Assembly: GCF_004345365.1 (NCBI RefSeq)
Contig: NZ_SLVF01000001.1
Span: forward strand, 124,001-188,000
Direction: 5' to 3'
Length of the DNA stretch: 64,000 nucleotides
DNA from: Kribbella sp. VKM Ac-2568
Lineage (GTDB): Bacteria > Actinomycetota > Actinomycetes > Propionibacteriales > Kribbellaceae
The notes under the pieces are model-generated. The model was not told the DNA's origin. It saw nothing but the letters and a program-made list of their open reading frames with translations, and made no database searches. Each line of letters starts with the position of its first letter. Position 1 is the stretch's first letter. The translations under genes were made by a program, and so were the position numbers. This document shows positions 43,315 to 52,205 of the stretch, piece after piece.

Positions 43315-43965
43315 ATGACCGCAGGCACCACCGTTCTGGCCCCCGACGGCACCGAGGTCGTGCTCGGCGAGATCGGCACCCGAGTACTGCTGGAGAACTC
43401 CCGCGTCCGGGTCTGGGAGGTCGCCCTCGAAGGCGGCGAGGCGCAGGGCTGGCACCTGCACCACAACCCGTACGTCGTGCTGTGCCTGGCGACGTCTCCC
43501 TGCCACATGGACTGGCTCGACCAAAGCCCCGCCCGCCAGCTGAGCGAGACGATCGGCGGCTCGGTCTACCGCCCGGTCTCCCCGATCCACATGCTCACCA
43601 ACGACGGCGACGCCCCATACCTCAACCGCCTGATCGAGCTTCTCGACCTCGGCGAAGAGGCTTCGGGCGCGCCGTACGAAGTTGCCGAAGGCATCGAACA
43701 GGGCAGCGCCTTCGAAGGCGTCGGCGAAGTCCCCACGAAGGTCGTCATAGACGACCCCGACGTCCGCGTCCAGCACGTCACGCCCGACGCCGGCGAGTCC
43801 TACACCTGGCGGACCGGCGCCTACCCAGCCCTGGTGGTAGACCTCGACCGCACCACCCCCACGGTCACCTACCTCCAGCCAGGCGAGACCTATACGCTGC
43901 CCGCGAAGCCCGAACGCACCAACGGCTTCAACCTCGTAGAGCTCCGCTACTACGCCGCTGGCTGA
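43315..43965 (+). CDS. bicupin-like protein
   Basis: 216 residues with two cupin-like halves: RVRVWEVALEGGEAQGWHLHHNPYVVLCL (residues about 30-60, with His-x-His ligands) and VRVQHVTPDAGESYTWRTGAYPALVVDL (about 150-180, without the His pair). Only the first half could bind metal. No signal peptide. ATG with GGAGAG upstream. Function unknown; cupins range from dioxygenases to sugar binders. It ends 3 nt from the convergent dhaM gene. Confidence 0.8.
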   Translation: MTAGTTVLAPDGTEVVLGEIGTRVLLENSRVRVWEVALEGGEAQGWHLHHNPYVVLCLATSPCHMDWLDQSPARQLSETIGGSVYRPVSPIHMLTNDGDAPYLNRLIELLDLGEEASGAPYEVAEGIEQGSAFEGVGEVPTKVVIDDPDVRVQHVTPDAGESYTWRTGAYPALVVDLDRTTPTVTYLQPGETYTLPAKPERTNGFNLVELRYYAAG

Positions 43966-43968
43966 GCG

Positions 43969-46389
43969 TCAGAGCTCGGCTTGTAGGAGTGCCCGGACGT
44001 CAGCGGCGCTGGGGAGCGACAGGGCCTTGGCGGCGACGGCAGCGGCGGCGGTCAGGTCGGTCTGGCGGAGGCGGGCCTTGACGAGTGGGACCTGAGGGCC
44101 GACCGCGCTCAGTTCGTGAACGCCCAGGGCGGCCAGGAGCGCGGCGGCATCGGGGTCGCTGGCGAGGTCCCCGCAGACGGCGACCTCGACGCCGGCGGGC
44201 ACTCCACGGACCACGCGGTCGATCAACTGCAGGACCGCTGGGTCGAGGGCGTCGGCCAGCGCCGCGACGTTGGTGTTGCCGCGGTCCGAAGCAGTTGTGT
44301 ACTGCGTGAGGTCGTTCGTCCCGATGCTGACGAAATCCAGGCCGTCGGCGAGGCTGGCGATCCGCAAGGCTGCCGCCGGGACCTCGACCATGATGCCGAC
44401 CTTGACGCCCCACGAGTGGGTGCCGATCGCGCCGAGTTGCTCGAGCGCCCAGGCGACCTCCTCGGCCGTCGTGACCATCGGGAACATCACCTGCACCTGC
44501 GTCTCCGTCGCCACCTGGCAGATCGCCTTCAGCTGGTCGCGCAGCAGCTCGGGTCGGCGCCGGAACACCCGGATCCCGCGCTCGCCGAGGAACGGGTTCG
44601 CCTCGCGCTCCTGCGGCAGGAACGGCAGCGGTTTGTCCCCACCGATGTCCCAGGTCCTGATGGTGATTGGCTTCCCGCCGAGCGCCCCCGCAACCGCGCG
44701 GAACACCTGGGCCTGCTCCTCAACGGTCGGTGGTTGCCGCCAGTTGCCGAAGAGCACCTCGGTCCGCACCAACCCGGACCCGTCGGCCCCGCGCGCATCC
44801 ACCGCGTCCTGGACCGACCCGACGTTCGCCAGTACCGCGATCGTCTGGCCGTCCACCGTCACCGCGGGCTGATCCGCGTCGGCCAGAGCCGCTGCCCGTT
44901 CCGCGGTCCGCGTCCCGATCGCAGCACGGAAGGCTGCTTCGTCCGGCTGGACCACGAACGACCCGTCGCGCGCGTCGAAGCCGACCAGTACGCCGTCCGC
45001 CACCGCCACGTCGCCGATCCCCGTGACCAGCGGAATCCCGCGCGACCGCGCCACGATGACGCCGTGCCCGGTCGTCCCCGCGGCCCGCACGGCGATGCCC
45101 GCGACCCGCCCCGCATCCACCCCGGCCGCGGTCGCCGCATCAAGCTCCGGTACTACGAGAATCCCGCCTTCGGGATACCCCGCCACGTCCAGTGGGTCCA
45201 CAGCCGGTACTGCGGTGCCGCGGGTGAGGGCTCGCAGTACTCGGTCTCGGACGCTGCGGACGTCCTGCGCGCGTTCTCGCTGGTAGGCGTCGTCGAGCCC
45301 TTCGAAGGTGGTCGCGAGCTCGTCGAACGCGTTGTGCCAGGCGTCGGGCGCGCTCGATCCGTCGGTGATCGCCTGGGAGATCAGCTTCAGCTGGGTGGGG
45401 TCGTCGAGCAGCGAGAGTTGTGCCTCGAAGATCGCAGCCTCGGCCGCTCCGACTCGCTGGGCAGTGTCGTCGCGCAGCCGGGCCAACCCGGCACTGGCCG
45501 CCGCCCGCGCCTCGTCCGAACGCTTCTGCTCATCTGCCGAGCGCACGTAGCTGCTCAGGTCGACCGAGGCATCCACAACCACCGCCGGTCCGATCGCCAC
45601 ATCCAGCCCAGACCCACCCGCACTCGGGGGCGTTGTCTGGCTCTCGGTCTCAGCAACTGGCTGGGCTGGTGCATCGTCGAAGGCCCGGTCTGCCAGTGCG
45701 CTGATCGCCTGGAGTGCCGCATCAGCGTCCGGACCGGAGGCGCCGACCCGGAGCCGATGACCCTGCTGGACGTTGAGTGTGGCCACCATGCTCAAACTGC
45801 CCGCGTCGACCGGACCGCGTCCGGTGTCGAGATCGGTCAACGTCACGGCCGCGTCGAACCCGTTGACCAGGGCAACCAGCTTCGCGGCCGGTCGCGCGTG
45901 TAATCCATGCTCGTTGCTGACCGCGATCTCCATGGCGGCGCTCTCGGCGGCAACCGGCGCCGATTCGACCACGGCTGGGCTGTCTCCGAGGTGATCCTGT
46001 TTACCGGCCAGGCCGCGCGATGCCTCGGTGATCACCGCGTCCAGCGATGCGCCGGTCGACGCGGTCACGACAGCCGCGACAAGACCTTCAACCAACGGCG
46101 CGCTGGAGAGTTTCACCCGCTCGGCGATCTCGGGATCGACGAATTCCAGGGCCAGCTCGGCGCTGAGGATCGCGCTGCCGAGGTCGAGCAGCACGAGCAC
46201 GCCGTCCGGGCTGTCAGCTGTCCCGATCGCCTCCGCGACGGCTGCCGCGTCGGTGCCGAAGGTCGTCTCGTCCAGCCCGGCGGCGACCGCGATGACCGGA
46301 CGGTCGCCCTCGGCAACCATCTCCGAAGCCAGCCCGACCGCAGCCTCCGCCAGCGCGCGGCTGTGCGACACCACCACGATCCCGATCAC
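43969..46389 (-). CDS. dhaM: DhaM-HPr-enzyme I fusion, phosphoryl donor for dihydroxyacetone kinase
   Basis: 806 residues. Residues 1-130 are DhaM (EIIA-Man fold) with active His9 in VVVSHSRALAE. Residues about 153-240 are HPr with His164 in NEHGLHARPAA. Residues about 262-806 are enzyme I with phospho-His442 in GTTGHGVIVARSRGIP and a full PEP-binding C-terminal domain: RTEVLFGNW, VMFPMVTTAEE, SIGTNDLTQYTTASDR and Cys739 in VCGDLASDP. E. coli DhaM carries only a truncated EI; here the whole chain PEP-EI-HPr-DhaM-DhaL is in one polypeptide. The start is a GTG at 46389, inside a 23-nt direct repeat. Third gene after dhaK and dhaL. Confidence 0.93.
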   Translation of the reverse strand: MIGIVVVSHSRALAEAAVGLASEMVAEGDRPVIAVAAGLDETTFGTDAAAVAEAIGTADSPDGVLVLLDLGSAILSAELALEFVDPEIAERVKLSSAPLVEGLVAAVVTASTGASLDAVITEASRGLAGKQDHLGDSPAVVESAPVAAESAAMEIAVSNEHGLHARPAAKLVALVNGFDAAVTLTDLDTGRGPVDAGSLSMVATLNVQQGHRLRVGASGPDADAALQAISALADRAFDDAPAQPVAETESQTTPPSAGGSGLDVAIGPAVVVDASVDLSSYVRSADEQKRSDEARAAASAGLARLRDDTAQRVGAAEAAIFEAQLSLLDDPTQLKLISQAITDGSSAPDAWHNAFDELATTFEGLDDAYQRERAQDVRSVRDRVLRALTRGTAVPAVDPLDVAGYPEGGILVVPELDAATAAGVDAGRVAGIAVRAAGTTGHGVIVARSRGIPLVTGIGDVAVADGVLVGFDARDGSFVVQPDEAAFRAAIGTRTAERAAALADADQPAVTVDGQTIAVLANVGSVQDAVDARGADGSGLVRTEVLFGNWRQPPTVEEQAQVFRAVAGALGGKPITIRTWDIGGDKPLPFLPQEREANPFLGERGIRVFRRRPELLRDQLKAICQVATETQVQVMFPMVTTAEEVAWALEQLGAIGTHSWGVKVGIMVEVPAAALRIASLADGLDFVSIGTNDLTQYTTASDRGNTNVAALADALDPAVLQLIDRVVRGVPAGVEVAVCGDLASDPDAAALLAALGVHELSAVGPQVPLVKARLRQTDLTAAAAVAAKALSLPSAADVRALLQAEL

Positions 46390-46416
46390 GGGACCACCAC
46401 GATCCCGATCACGGGA
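46371..46416 (-). repeat. 23-nt tandem duplication over the dhaM start
   Basis: Two exact 23-nt copies (46371-46393 and 46394-46416) cover the start codon and first codons of dhaM. Since 23 is not a multiple of three, the upstream copy creates an eight-codon frame (GTG at 46412) that ends at a TGA overlapping the real GTG. Confidence 0.85.
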
Positions 46417-46437
46417 CCACCACCAACCGAGCTGAGC

Positions 46438-47076
46438 TCATGCCAGTGTGCGTGCTGCCGACTCCAGCAGGAGGGTGGTGCTCGTCGCGCCCGGGTCCTG
46501 GTGGCCGGCGCTCCGCTCACCGAGGTAGCTCGCCCGGCCCTTGCGAGCCACCAGCGGTATCGTCGCGTCCCGCCCCTTGGCAGCCGCCTCGGCCGCGGCC
46601 GCGAGCGCCCCACCCAGGTCGGAACCACCCGCCACCGCCCCGTCGTACGCCTCGAGCGCGGGCGCCCAGGCGTCGTACATGGTCTTGTCGCCGAGCTCGG
46701 GTTTGCCGCGCGTGAGGATGCCGCCGATGCCGGCCTTCAACGCCGCCCCGACCGAGGCCGGCGTGATCTCCGCGCCCGCCAGCGCGGTCCCGAAGCGCAG
46801 GAAGAAGGTGCCGTACAGCGGCCCGCTCGCGCCGCCGACCTTGCTGACCAGCGTCATCCCGGCCTTCTTCAGCAGTTCGTCGACGCTCTCGAACGTGGTC
46901 TCGTCGAGCACCGCGACGATCGCCGTGAAACCACGGTCCATGTTGGTGCCGTGGTCGGCGTCGCCGATCGCCGAGTCGAGCTCGGTCAGGTACGCGGCGT
47001 TCTCGTGCAGCGTGACCGCCAGGTCCCGCAGCCAGTTCGCGAAGTCTTCGACGGTCTTCTGCTCACCCATGCTCAC
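46438..47076 (-). CDS. dhaL: dihydroxyacetone kinase ADP-binding subunit DhaL
   Basis: 212 residues. DhaL carries the nucleotide that is rephosphorylated by DhaM and phosphorylates Dha bound to Dha[20 protein letters not shown] holds the metal-binding aspartates; [14 protein letters not shown] and [12 protein letters not shown] are family motifs. The GTG at 47076 overlaps the dhaK stop (GTGA); an ATG two codons later is possible. Confidence 0.95.
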   Translation of the reverse strand: MSMGEQKTVEDFANWLRDLAVTLHENAAYLTELDSAIGDADHGTNMDRGFTAIVAVLDETTFESVDELLKKAGMTLVSKVGGASGPLYGTFFLRFGTALAGAEITPASVGAALKAGIGGILTRGKPELGDKTMYDAWAPALEAYDGAVAGGSDLGGALAAAAEAAAKGRDATIPLVARKGRASYLGERSAGHQDPGATSTTLLLESAARTLA

Positions 47077-48086
47077 GCTCGCCAGCGTAGGCCGGGGGTG
47101 TTCACCGGCGCGTCCCAGAGACGTACCAGTTCGTCGTCCACCTTCAGCAGCGTGACCGAGCAGCCGGCCATCTCCAGCGAGGTGATGTAGTTGCCGACCA
47201 GCGAGCGGGCCACCGTGATCCCGGCCCGGTCGAGCAGTTGCCGGACCTCGTTGTACATCAGGTACAGCTCGATCAGCGGCGTGCCGCCCATCCCGTTCAT
47301 GAAGGCGATCACCGTGTCGCCCTGCTGGTACGGCAGATCGCCGACCACCGGGTCGACCAGCAGCGCGGCGATGTCCTTGGCCGGTGCCAGCGGCAACCGT
47401 TGCCGGCCGGGCTCGCCGTGGATGCCGATGCCGACCTCCATCTCGTTCTCGGCCAGCTCGAACGTCGGCTTGCCCGCGGCGGGCACGGTGCAGGAGGTGA
47501 GCGCCATGCCCATGCTGCGGCCGTTGTCGTTGATCCGCTTGGCGAGGTCGGCGATCTCCTGCAGCGGGCGGCCCTCCTCGGCGGCGGCGCCGACGAGCTT
47601 CTCCAGCAGCACGGTCACGCCGACCCCCCGGCGGCCCGCGGTGTAGAGGCTGTCCTGGACGGCCACGTCGTCGTCGGTGACGACCGACAGCACCTCGGTA
47701 CCGGCCTCGGCGGCGGCCAGTTCGGCGGCCATCTCGAAGTTCATCACGTCGCCGGTGTAGTTCTTCACGATGTGCAGCACGCCGGCGCCGGCGTCGACCT
47801 CCTTGGTCGCGGCCATCATCTGGTCCGGCACCGGTGAGGTGAACACCTCGCCCGCGCAGGCGGCGTCGAGCATGCCGAGCCCGACGAACCCGCCGTGCAT
47901 CGGCTCGTGGCCGGACCCGCCACCGGAGATCAGACCGACCTTGCCGGCCTTGGGTGCGTCCTTGCGGTAGACGATCCGGTTCTCGTGATCGACCCGGATG
48001 TGGTCCGGGTGCGCCGCCTCCATCCCACGCAGCGCTTCACTCACAACATCGGCAGGGTCGTTGATGAGCTTCTTCATGAAGCCCAT
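47073..48086 (-). CDS. dhaK: dihydroxyacetone kinase substrate-binding subunit DhaK
   Basis: 337 residues. DhaK binds dihydroxyacetone covalently through a His and presents it to Dha[36 protein letters not shown] is the N-terminal signature (in two stretches), [11 protein letters not shown] follows, and the covalent His is in GIGIHGEPG. First gene of the leftward dhaKLM operon, which uses PEP rather than ATP. ATG at 48086; a second ATG lies 9 nt downstream. Confidence 0.96.
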   Translation of the reverse strand: MGFMKKLINDPADVVSEALRGMEAAHPDHIRVDHENRIVYRKDAPKAGKVGLISGGGSGHEPMHGGFVGLGMLDAACAGEVFTSPVPDQMMAATKEVDAGAGVLHIVKNYTGDVMNFEMAAELAAAEAGTEVLSVVTDDDVAVQDSLYTAGRRGVGVTVLLEKLVGAAAEEGRPLQEIADLAKRINDNGRSMGMALTSCTVPAAGKPTFELAENEMEVGIGIHGEPGRQRLPLAPAKDIAALLVDPVVGDLPYQQGDTVIAFMNGMGGTPLIELYLMYNEVRQLLDRAGITVARSLVGNYITSLEMAGCSVTLLKVDDELVRLWDAPVNTPGLRWRA

Positions 48087-48097
48087 CTGAGCACACC

Positions 48098-48128
48098 GAA
48101 CGCCGCTGCGGGAGCCCCCCAGGCGTTC
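48098..48128 (-). terminator. hairpin between the sigma factor gene and dhaK
   Basis: GAACGCC and GGCGTTC form a 7-bp stem whose 17-nt loop can pair further (GGG with CCC). It lies 53 nt after the stop of the leftward sigma factor gene and just before dhaK, so it may separate the two units. Confidence 0.4.
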
Positions 48129-48181
48129 CGGTCAGCCCACCGGGCGCTCGGCGACCTCGGCCGGCCGCGACAGCCGGAGGG

Positions 48182-48760
48182 TCAGTCCTTCGGGCGGAGG
48201 AGGGGCCGCACGACCTCGCGGGCGTCGTGGATGCGGGACTTGATGGTGCCGAGCGGGGCTCCCACCAGGGCGGCGATCTCCTCGTAGGACAGGCCGTACA
48301 CATCCCGCAGTACCAGCGGGGTGACCATCTGGGGGCGGTCGCGTTCGAGGATCTCCAGGGCTTCCAGCAGGTCCAGGCGGGTGCCGGCGATGACGCTGGT
48401 GGTCCGCGGGTCCGGCCGGTCCATCTGGTCGGGGTTGTGCGCCGCCTGGGCGGTCCGCTTGAGCTTGCGGTACGTCGAGCGGGCCGAGTTCGCCGCGACC
48501 GAGTGCACCCAGGTCGAGAAGCTGCTCCGGCCGGAGTACGTGTGGATCTTGGTGGCGATGTTCAGCAGCGCTTCCTGGGCCGCGTCCTCGGCGTCCGCGG
48601 AGTACGGCAGGACACTGCGGCAGATCCGCAGCACGCGGGGGTGGACCAGCCTGAGCAGGTCGTCCATCGCGTTCTTGTCACCCCCGGCGGCGCGCTCGGC
48701 AAGTTCTCCGAGATCGTCGGTCGGGCTGCTGCTCTCGCTCATCTGCGCCTTCGTTGTCAT
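48182..48760 (-). CDS. ECF-type RNA polymerase sigma factor
   Basis: 192 residues. Region 2 reads LVHPRVLRICRSVLPYSADAEDAAQEALLNIATKIHTYSGRSSFSTWVHSVAAN (in consecutive stretches), and region 4 VLRDVYGLSYEEIAALVGAPLGTIKSRIHDARE. The sequence between carries DQMDRPDP. The ATG at 48760 gives MTTKAQMSES; an ATG 6 codons later has AAGG upstream. The gene is divergent from a membrane Ser/Thr kinase with only 44 nt between, so the kinase could modulate it, but no anti-sigma gene is seen. Confidence 0.9.
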   Translation of the reverse strand: MTTKAQMSESSSPTDDLGELAERAAGGDKNAMDDLLRLVHPRVLRICRSVLPYSADAEDAAQEALLNIATKIHTYSGRSSFSTWVHSVAANSARSTYRKLKRTAQAAHNPDQMDRPDPRTTSVIAGTRLDLLEALEILERDRPQMVTPLVLRDVYGLSYEEIAALVGAPLGTIKSRIHDAREVVRPLLRPKD

Positions 48761-48804
48761 CGGTCCGCCGGGCGTGGGACTCCGAGTGATCCATAATGCC
48801 TTGT

Positions 48805-50451
48805 ATGGGGGTCCCAACCAGACTAGGCCGGTACGTCGTGCGCCGACGCCTGGGCTCTGGTGGTTTCGCGACGGTGTGGCTGGCTCACGACGAGCAGCTG
48901 GACGCCGAGGTGGCCATCAAGGTCCTGGCCGACAACTGGGCCCACGACGACTCGGTGCGCCGCCGATTCCTCGAGGAGGGCCGGTTCCTGCGCCGGGTCG
49001 AGTCCGAGCATGTCGTCCAGGTGCACGACGTGGGCGAGCTCGAGGACGGGCGGCCGTTCCTGGTGCTCACGTACGCCGACCGCGGCACGCTGGCGGACCG
49101 GCTGAAGAAGGAGCCGCTGGCCCTCGAATCAGCCGTCGGGGTGATCGTCCAGGTGGGCCGGGGACTCCAGGCGCTGCACCGGCGGGGACTCCTGCACCGA
49201 GACGTGAAACCGGCCAACGTGCTCTTCCGGAGTACCGACGAGGGCGAGCGGGCGGTCCTGTCCGACCTGGGCCTGGGCAAGTCCCTCGACGAGGTGTCGA
49301 GGATCACCCTGCCCGGCGGCACCCCGTCGTACGTGGCGCCCGAGCAGGCGATGGGGGAGCGGCTGGACCAGCGAGCCGACCAGTACTCCCTGGGAGCGGT
49401 CGCGTACGCCGCCCTGACGGGTCGTTCCCCGCACCAGGTGGACGGCCTGGGGGCGGCCGGCCGGGTCAAGGCGGCCCCGCCGCCGAGCTCCCTCGGCTTC
49501 GACGTCCCGGACCGGGTCGACGCCGCGATCGTCCGTGCCCTGGACCCGAACCGCGACAACCGCTGGCCCGACATCGAGGCCTTCAGCCGCGAACTCGTCG
49601 GCGCCCTGGACGAAACCACCCAGAACTTCCTCCCGGCCGGCGCAGTCGCCGGTACTGCGGCCCCGGTGGCCGCGGTGGCCACCGCCAAGGCCGAACCAGT
49701 CAAGCTCAAACCGGAGCTCGTCATCCCCGAGGCGGAGCCGGAGGTCGGCGAGAAGACGGCGCTGAGCGACTCCAACGCCCCGACCGTGGTGAAGACGCCG
49801 GCGGACAGCTCCACCGCGGCTCCCGCCAGTCCGGCTGTGCCCGAATCAGTTCCTGCTTCAGCCGGAACGGCTGACTCCACCTCCGGTCCGGGCAAGCCCA
49901 GGCGGAGGCGGCGGGGTCGGTGGGTCGTTGCCGCGGTGCTCGCGCTTGTCATCGGCGGTGGAGCGGGATACGCCGTCGAGCGGTACCTGCTGCCGGTCCA
50001 GGACGTCACGGCCAGTGGGAACGGGTTCTCGGTGGAGGTGCCGAGCGACTGGGCCGGTGTCGTCGCCAAGTCGAACTGGCGCCCACCCGGCAATGCTGAC
50101 GACCGCCCTGCGCTGCGCGTCAGCGAGAACGACAACTGGGCCTTGCCGGACCAGCTCACCCCGGGCGTCTTCGCCGGTCTGATCGATCGCGACGGCGACC
50201 CGCGCAAGCGGTTCCCGGATCCCAAGGAGTACAACTGCGGTCTGCCGGGGGAGATCCTGGACTCCACCATCGCTGGGAAGCCCGGTCTGGAGCAGATTTC
50301 GGCGCAGTGTGGACCGAGCGCTACCATCCTGCTACAGAGAGTCGTCGATACGGGGAGCGACTTGATGTTCGTGCAGGTCCAGGGCCCCGATCGGGACAAG
50401 GTCATCGAGGTGGCCGACTCGATCGTGTACAGAGGTGAAGGAACTCCGTGA
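48805..50451 (+). CDS. membrane serine/threonine protein kinase (PknB-like)
   Basis: 548 residues. Kinase domain at residues about 8-265: Gly loop RLGSGGFATVW, Lys in VAIKVLA, LLHRDVKPANVLF with catalytic Asp133, DLG in place of DFG (SDLGLGKSL), and GTPSYVAPEQ. A Pro/Ala/Thr-rich linker follows, then one membrane segment (WVVAAVLALVIGGGAGYAVE, about 373-392) and an extracytoplasmic domain of about 155 residues without PASTA repeats (NGFSVEVPSDWAGVV). The ATG at 48805 follows CATAAT plus 7 nt; an ATG three codons earlier is possible. The ectodomain probably senses an envelope signal. Confidence 0.92.
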   Translation: MGVPTRLGRYVVRRRLGSGGFATVWLAHDEQLDAEVAIKVLADNWAHDDSVRRRFLEEGRFLRRVESEHVVQVHDVGELEDGRPFLVLTYADRGTLADRLKKEPLALESAVGVIVQVGRGLQALHRRGLLHRDVKPANVLFRSTDEGERAVLSDLGLGKSLDEVSRITLPGGTPSYVAPEQAMGERLDQRADQYSLGAVAYAALTGRSPHQVDGLGAAGRVKAAPPPSSLGFDVPDRVDAAIVRALDPNRDNRWPDIEAFSRELVGALDETTQNFLPAGAVAGTAAPVAAVATAKAEPVKLKPELVIPEAEPEVGEKTALSDSNAPTVVKTPADSSTAAPASPAVPESVPASAGTADSTSGPGKPRRRRRGRWVVAAVLALVIGGGAGYAVERYLLPVQDVTASGNGFSVEVPSDWAGVVAKSNWRPPGNADDRPALRVSENDNWALPDQLTPGVFAGLIDRDGDPRKRFPDPKEYNCGLPGEILDSTIAGKPGLEQISAQCGPSATILLQRVVDTGSDLMFVQVQGPDRDKVIEVADSIVYRGEGTP

Positions 50452-50525
50452 TGATGGTCGTCGAGCGGCTCAGGCCGTCGCCCGCGCTGCTCCAGGCGAA
50501 CCGCCGCCGCTTCTACCGCATCCGC

Positions 50526-50722
50526 TCAACGATCTTCCGCATCATCTGGCCCCGCTGACCCGATAGTCAGCCAGGTGAGCGCCAGAGCGATCAGCCAGAG
50601 TCCCGCACCGAACCACACCAGCGCGTGCAGCCCGTGGACGAACTCGTGCGCGCGTGCCGGACTCCCCGCGACGCCCCCGTAGACAGCGACACCGAGGGCG
50701 CCGACGGCTTGCCGGGCTCGGG
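50526..50722 (-). pseudogene. C-terminal remnant of an MFS transporter
   Basis: On the reverse strand the DNA reads ARQAVGALGVAVYGGVAGSP, then HEFVHGLHALVWFGAGLWLIALALTWLTI and a stop at 50526. This matches the last two helices of a DHA2-type drug exporter. No start or upstream part exists: the preceding DNA codes for the exported protein ending at 50723. It is therefore a truncated relic of a larger gene. The forward-strand 35-codon frame over it (50451-50558) is probably fortuitous. Confidence 0.6.
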
Positions 50723-51430
50723 TCAGATGTCTTCGTCGGTGCGGGTTGCTGTTTCGGTGGCTCGGTCCAGGACGGCCAGGAGGGCGTCTTCGTCCTGGGG
50801 GAGGCCGGTCGAGCCCATCTCGAAGATGCAGTTGCCGGTCTCGTCGGCTATCCAGCGGACGATCACGTAGCGGACGCTCGAGTCCGGCACGTAGGTGTAG
50901 ACCAGGGTCGCGTTGTTCGTGTCCGGGTCGACCTGCTCGTCCAGCACCTTCACCATCTGGTTGGCGGGGATCGCCTTCAGCTCACCGATCCGGATCGCCA
51001 TCGACTCGGCGGGCGGTCGCTGGACGGTGAAACCCGCCTCGATCCGGATCCAGCGCTTCTTGGTCGGATCGGTGTACCGGCCGAGCTTCGGCGGATCCGG
51101 CTGGGTGAAGTCCCAGAGCGCAGGCACCTGGACCCGCACTCTCGACTTCACCGCCATCCGCGCGGTGAACGTGCGGGTCTTGTAGGTGAGCTCGTCCGCC
51201 TCCAGTGCCGGGGAATCGTCCGGCACGATCTTCTTGGCGGGTGGCGTCGGGGACTGAGAGGGCGGAGCGCTGGGCAGGTTCAGCCCGGAGAGCGGGCTGG
51301 CCTGCCCGTTGGTCGCCGCAGTCCCCGTGGTCGTCCACAGGCCCACCCCATACCCACCCGCTGCACCGAGCACCGTGATCGCGAGCAACCCGGACCCGAG
51401 CAGAGCAGTACCGACCTTCCGCCCGGCCAC
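50723..51430 (-). CDS. exported or membrane-anchored protein, unknown function
   Basis: 235 residues. An N-terminal membrane segment (VGTALLGSGLLAITVLGAAGGYGVG) is followed by a Ser/Pro linker and a beta-rich exported domain with FTARMAVKSRVRVQVPALWDF and RYVIVRWIADETGN. GTG at 51430 is preferred over 51436 because GGAGGAGG stands at a proper distance. It is clearly a paralogue of the next upstream gene (shared TLVYTYVPD / RYVIV.W / TGLPQD). The shared exported domain ending in TGLPQD may resemble the kinase ectodomain nearby, which raises a link to sensing; this is inference. Confidence 0.85.
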   Translation of the reverse strand: MAGRKVGTALLGSGLLAITVLGAAGGYGVGLWTTTGTAATNGQASPLSGLNLPSAPPSQSPTPPAKKIVPDDSPALEADELTYKTRTFTARMAVKSRVRVQVPALWDFTQPDPPKLGRYTDPTKKRWIRIEAGFTVQRPPAESMAIRIGELKAIPANQMVKVLDEQVDPDTNNATLVYTYVPDSSVRYVIVRWIADETGNCIFEMGSTGLPQDEDALLAVLDRATETATRTDEDI

Positions 51431-51509
51431 GGCCACCCCTCCTCCCGGTCCACCCCAGCACCCGTCTTTTAGACACCGTAGGTCACCTGAAGGTTCGGGC
51501 GTCTTCCGG

Positions 51510-52205
51510 TCAGCCGGTCTCGTGGACCGAGCGGGTCGCCTCCTGCAGGACCGAGGAAAGGCCGGCGGCGTCCTGGGGGAGACCGGTGATGCTCATCTCG
51601 ACGGTCGCGAGGTCGTCACCGTGGGCGGCGGCCACCCAGCTGACGATCACGTACCGCCGGGTCTTGTTCGGGATGTAGGTGTAGATCAGCGTGGAGACCG
51701 CTCGAAGCTCGCCGTCGGCCTCGATCTGGTCGTCGGTCTGGGACACGATCCGCAGGTCGTTCTCCGGCGCCTGGCTCTTCTCCAGGTCCACGATCAGCTT
51801 CTGCCGCGATTCCTTCGGGCTCAGACCGGGCGGGGAGATCGCCTCGACGCGGACCCCTCGCTCCTTCAGCGGATCGAGGAACTTGACCTCGGCAGGGCTC
51901 TTCGGGTTGGTGGTCAGCTGCCAGCCGCGGGGTACCTGGATCGCCAGTTCCACCGTGCGATCGGAGGCCTGGACCTGGAAGGTGTGCTGGCGGAAGGTCA
52001 GCTCCGCCGTGGTGAGGGCCGGAACATCACTCGGGACAGGAGTTTTGACCGGCAGCGGTGCAGCGGGGTAGATGCCCCCCAGTGGTGCGGCGGCGCCGGC
52101 GGTGAGGGTGGTGCCGGGCTCGCTGAGGACACCCGTCTCGTAGCCGGCGGCGCCTCCGACGACTCCCAGCAGTACGACGCCGCTCACCAGGACTGCGGTC
52201 TTCAC
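51510..52205 (-). CDS. exported or membrane-anchored protein, paralogue of the next gene
   Basis: 231 residues. Signal-anchor KTAVLVSGVVLLGVVGGAAGYETGV, Ala/Pro linker, then an exported domain: FQVQASDRTVELAIQVPRGWQL, LIYTYIPNKTRRYVIVSWVAAAHGD, SITGLPQDAAGL. The GTG at 52205 overlaps the tenA stop (GTGA), so both are one transcript; an upstream extension of the frame is antisense noise. Function unknown. Confidence 0.85.
   Translation of the reverse strand: MKTAVLVSGVVLLGVVGGAAGYETGVLSEPGTTLTAGAAAPLGGIYPAAPLPVKTPVPSDVPALTTAELTFRQHTFQVQASDRTVELAIQVPRGWQLTTNPKSPAEVKFLDPLKERGVRVEAISPPGLSPKESRQKLIVDLEKSQAPENDLRIVSQTDDQIEADGELRAVSTLIYTYIPNKTRRYVIVSWVAAAHGDDLATVEMSITGLPQDAAGLSSVLQEATRSVHETG

Noticed and set aside
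50451..50558. 35-codon frame directly behind the kinase gene (ATG overlapping its stop)
   Set aside because: Very basic, no family, and antisense to the MFS remnant, which explains the sequence better.
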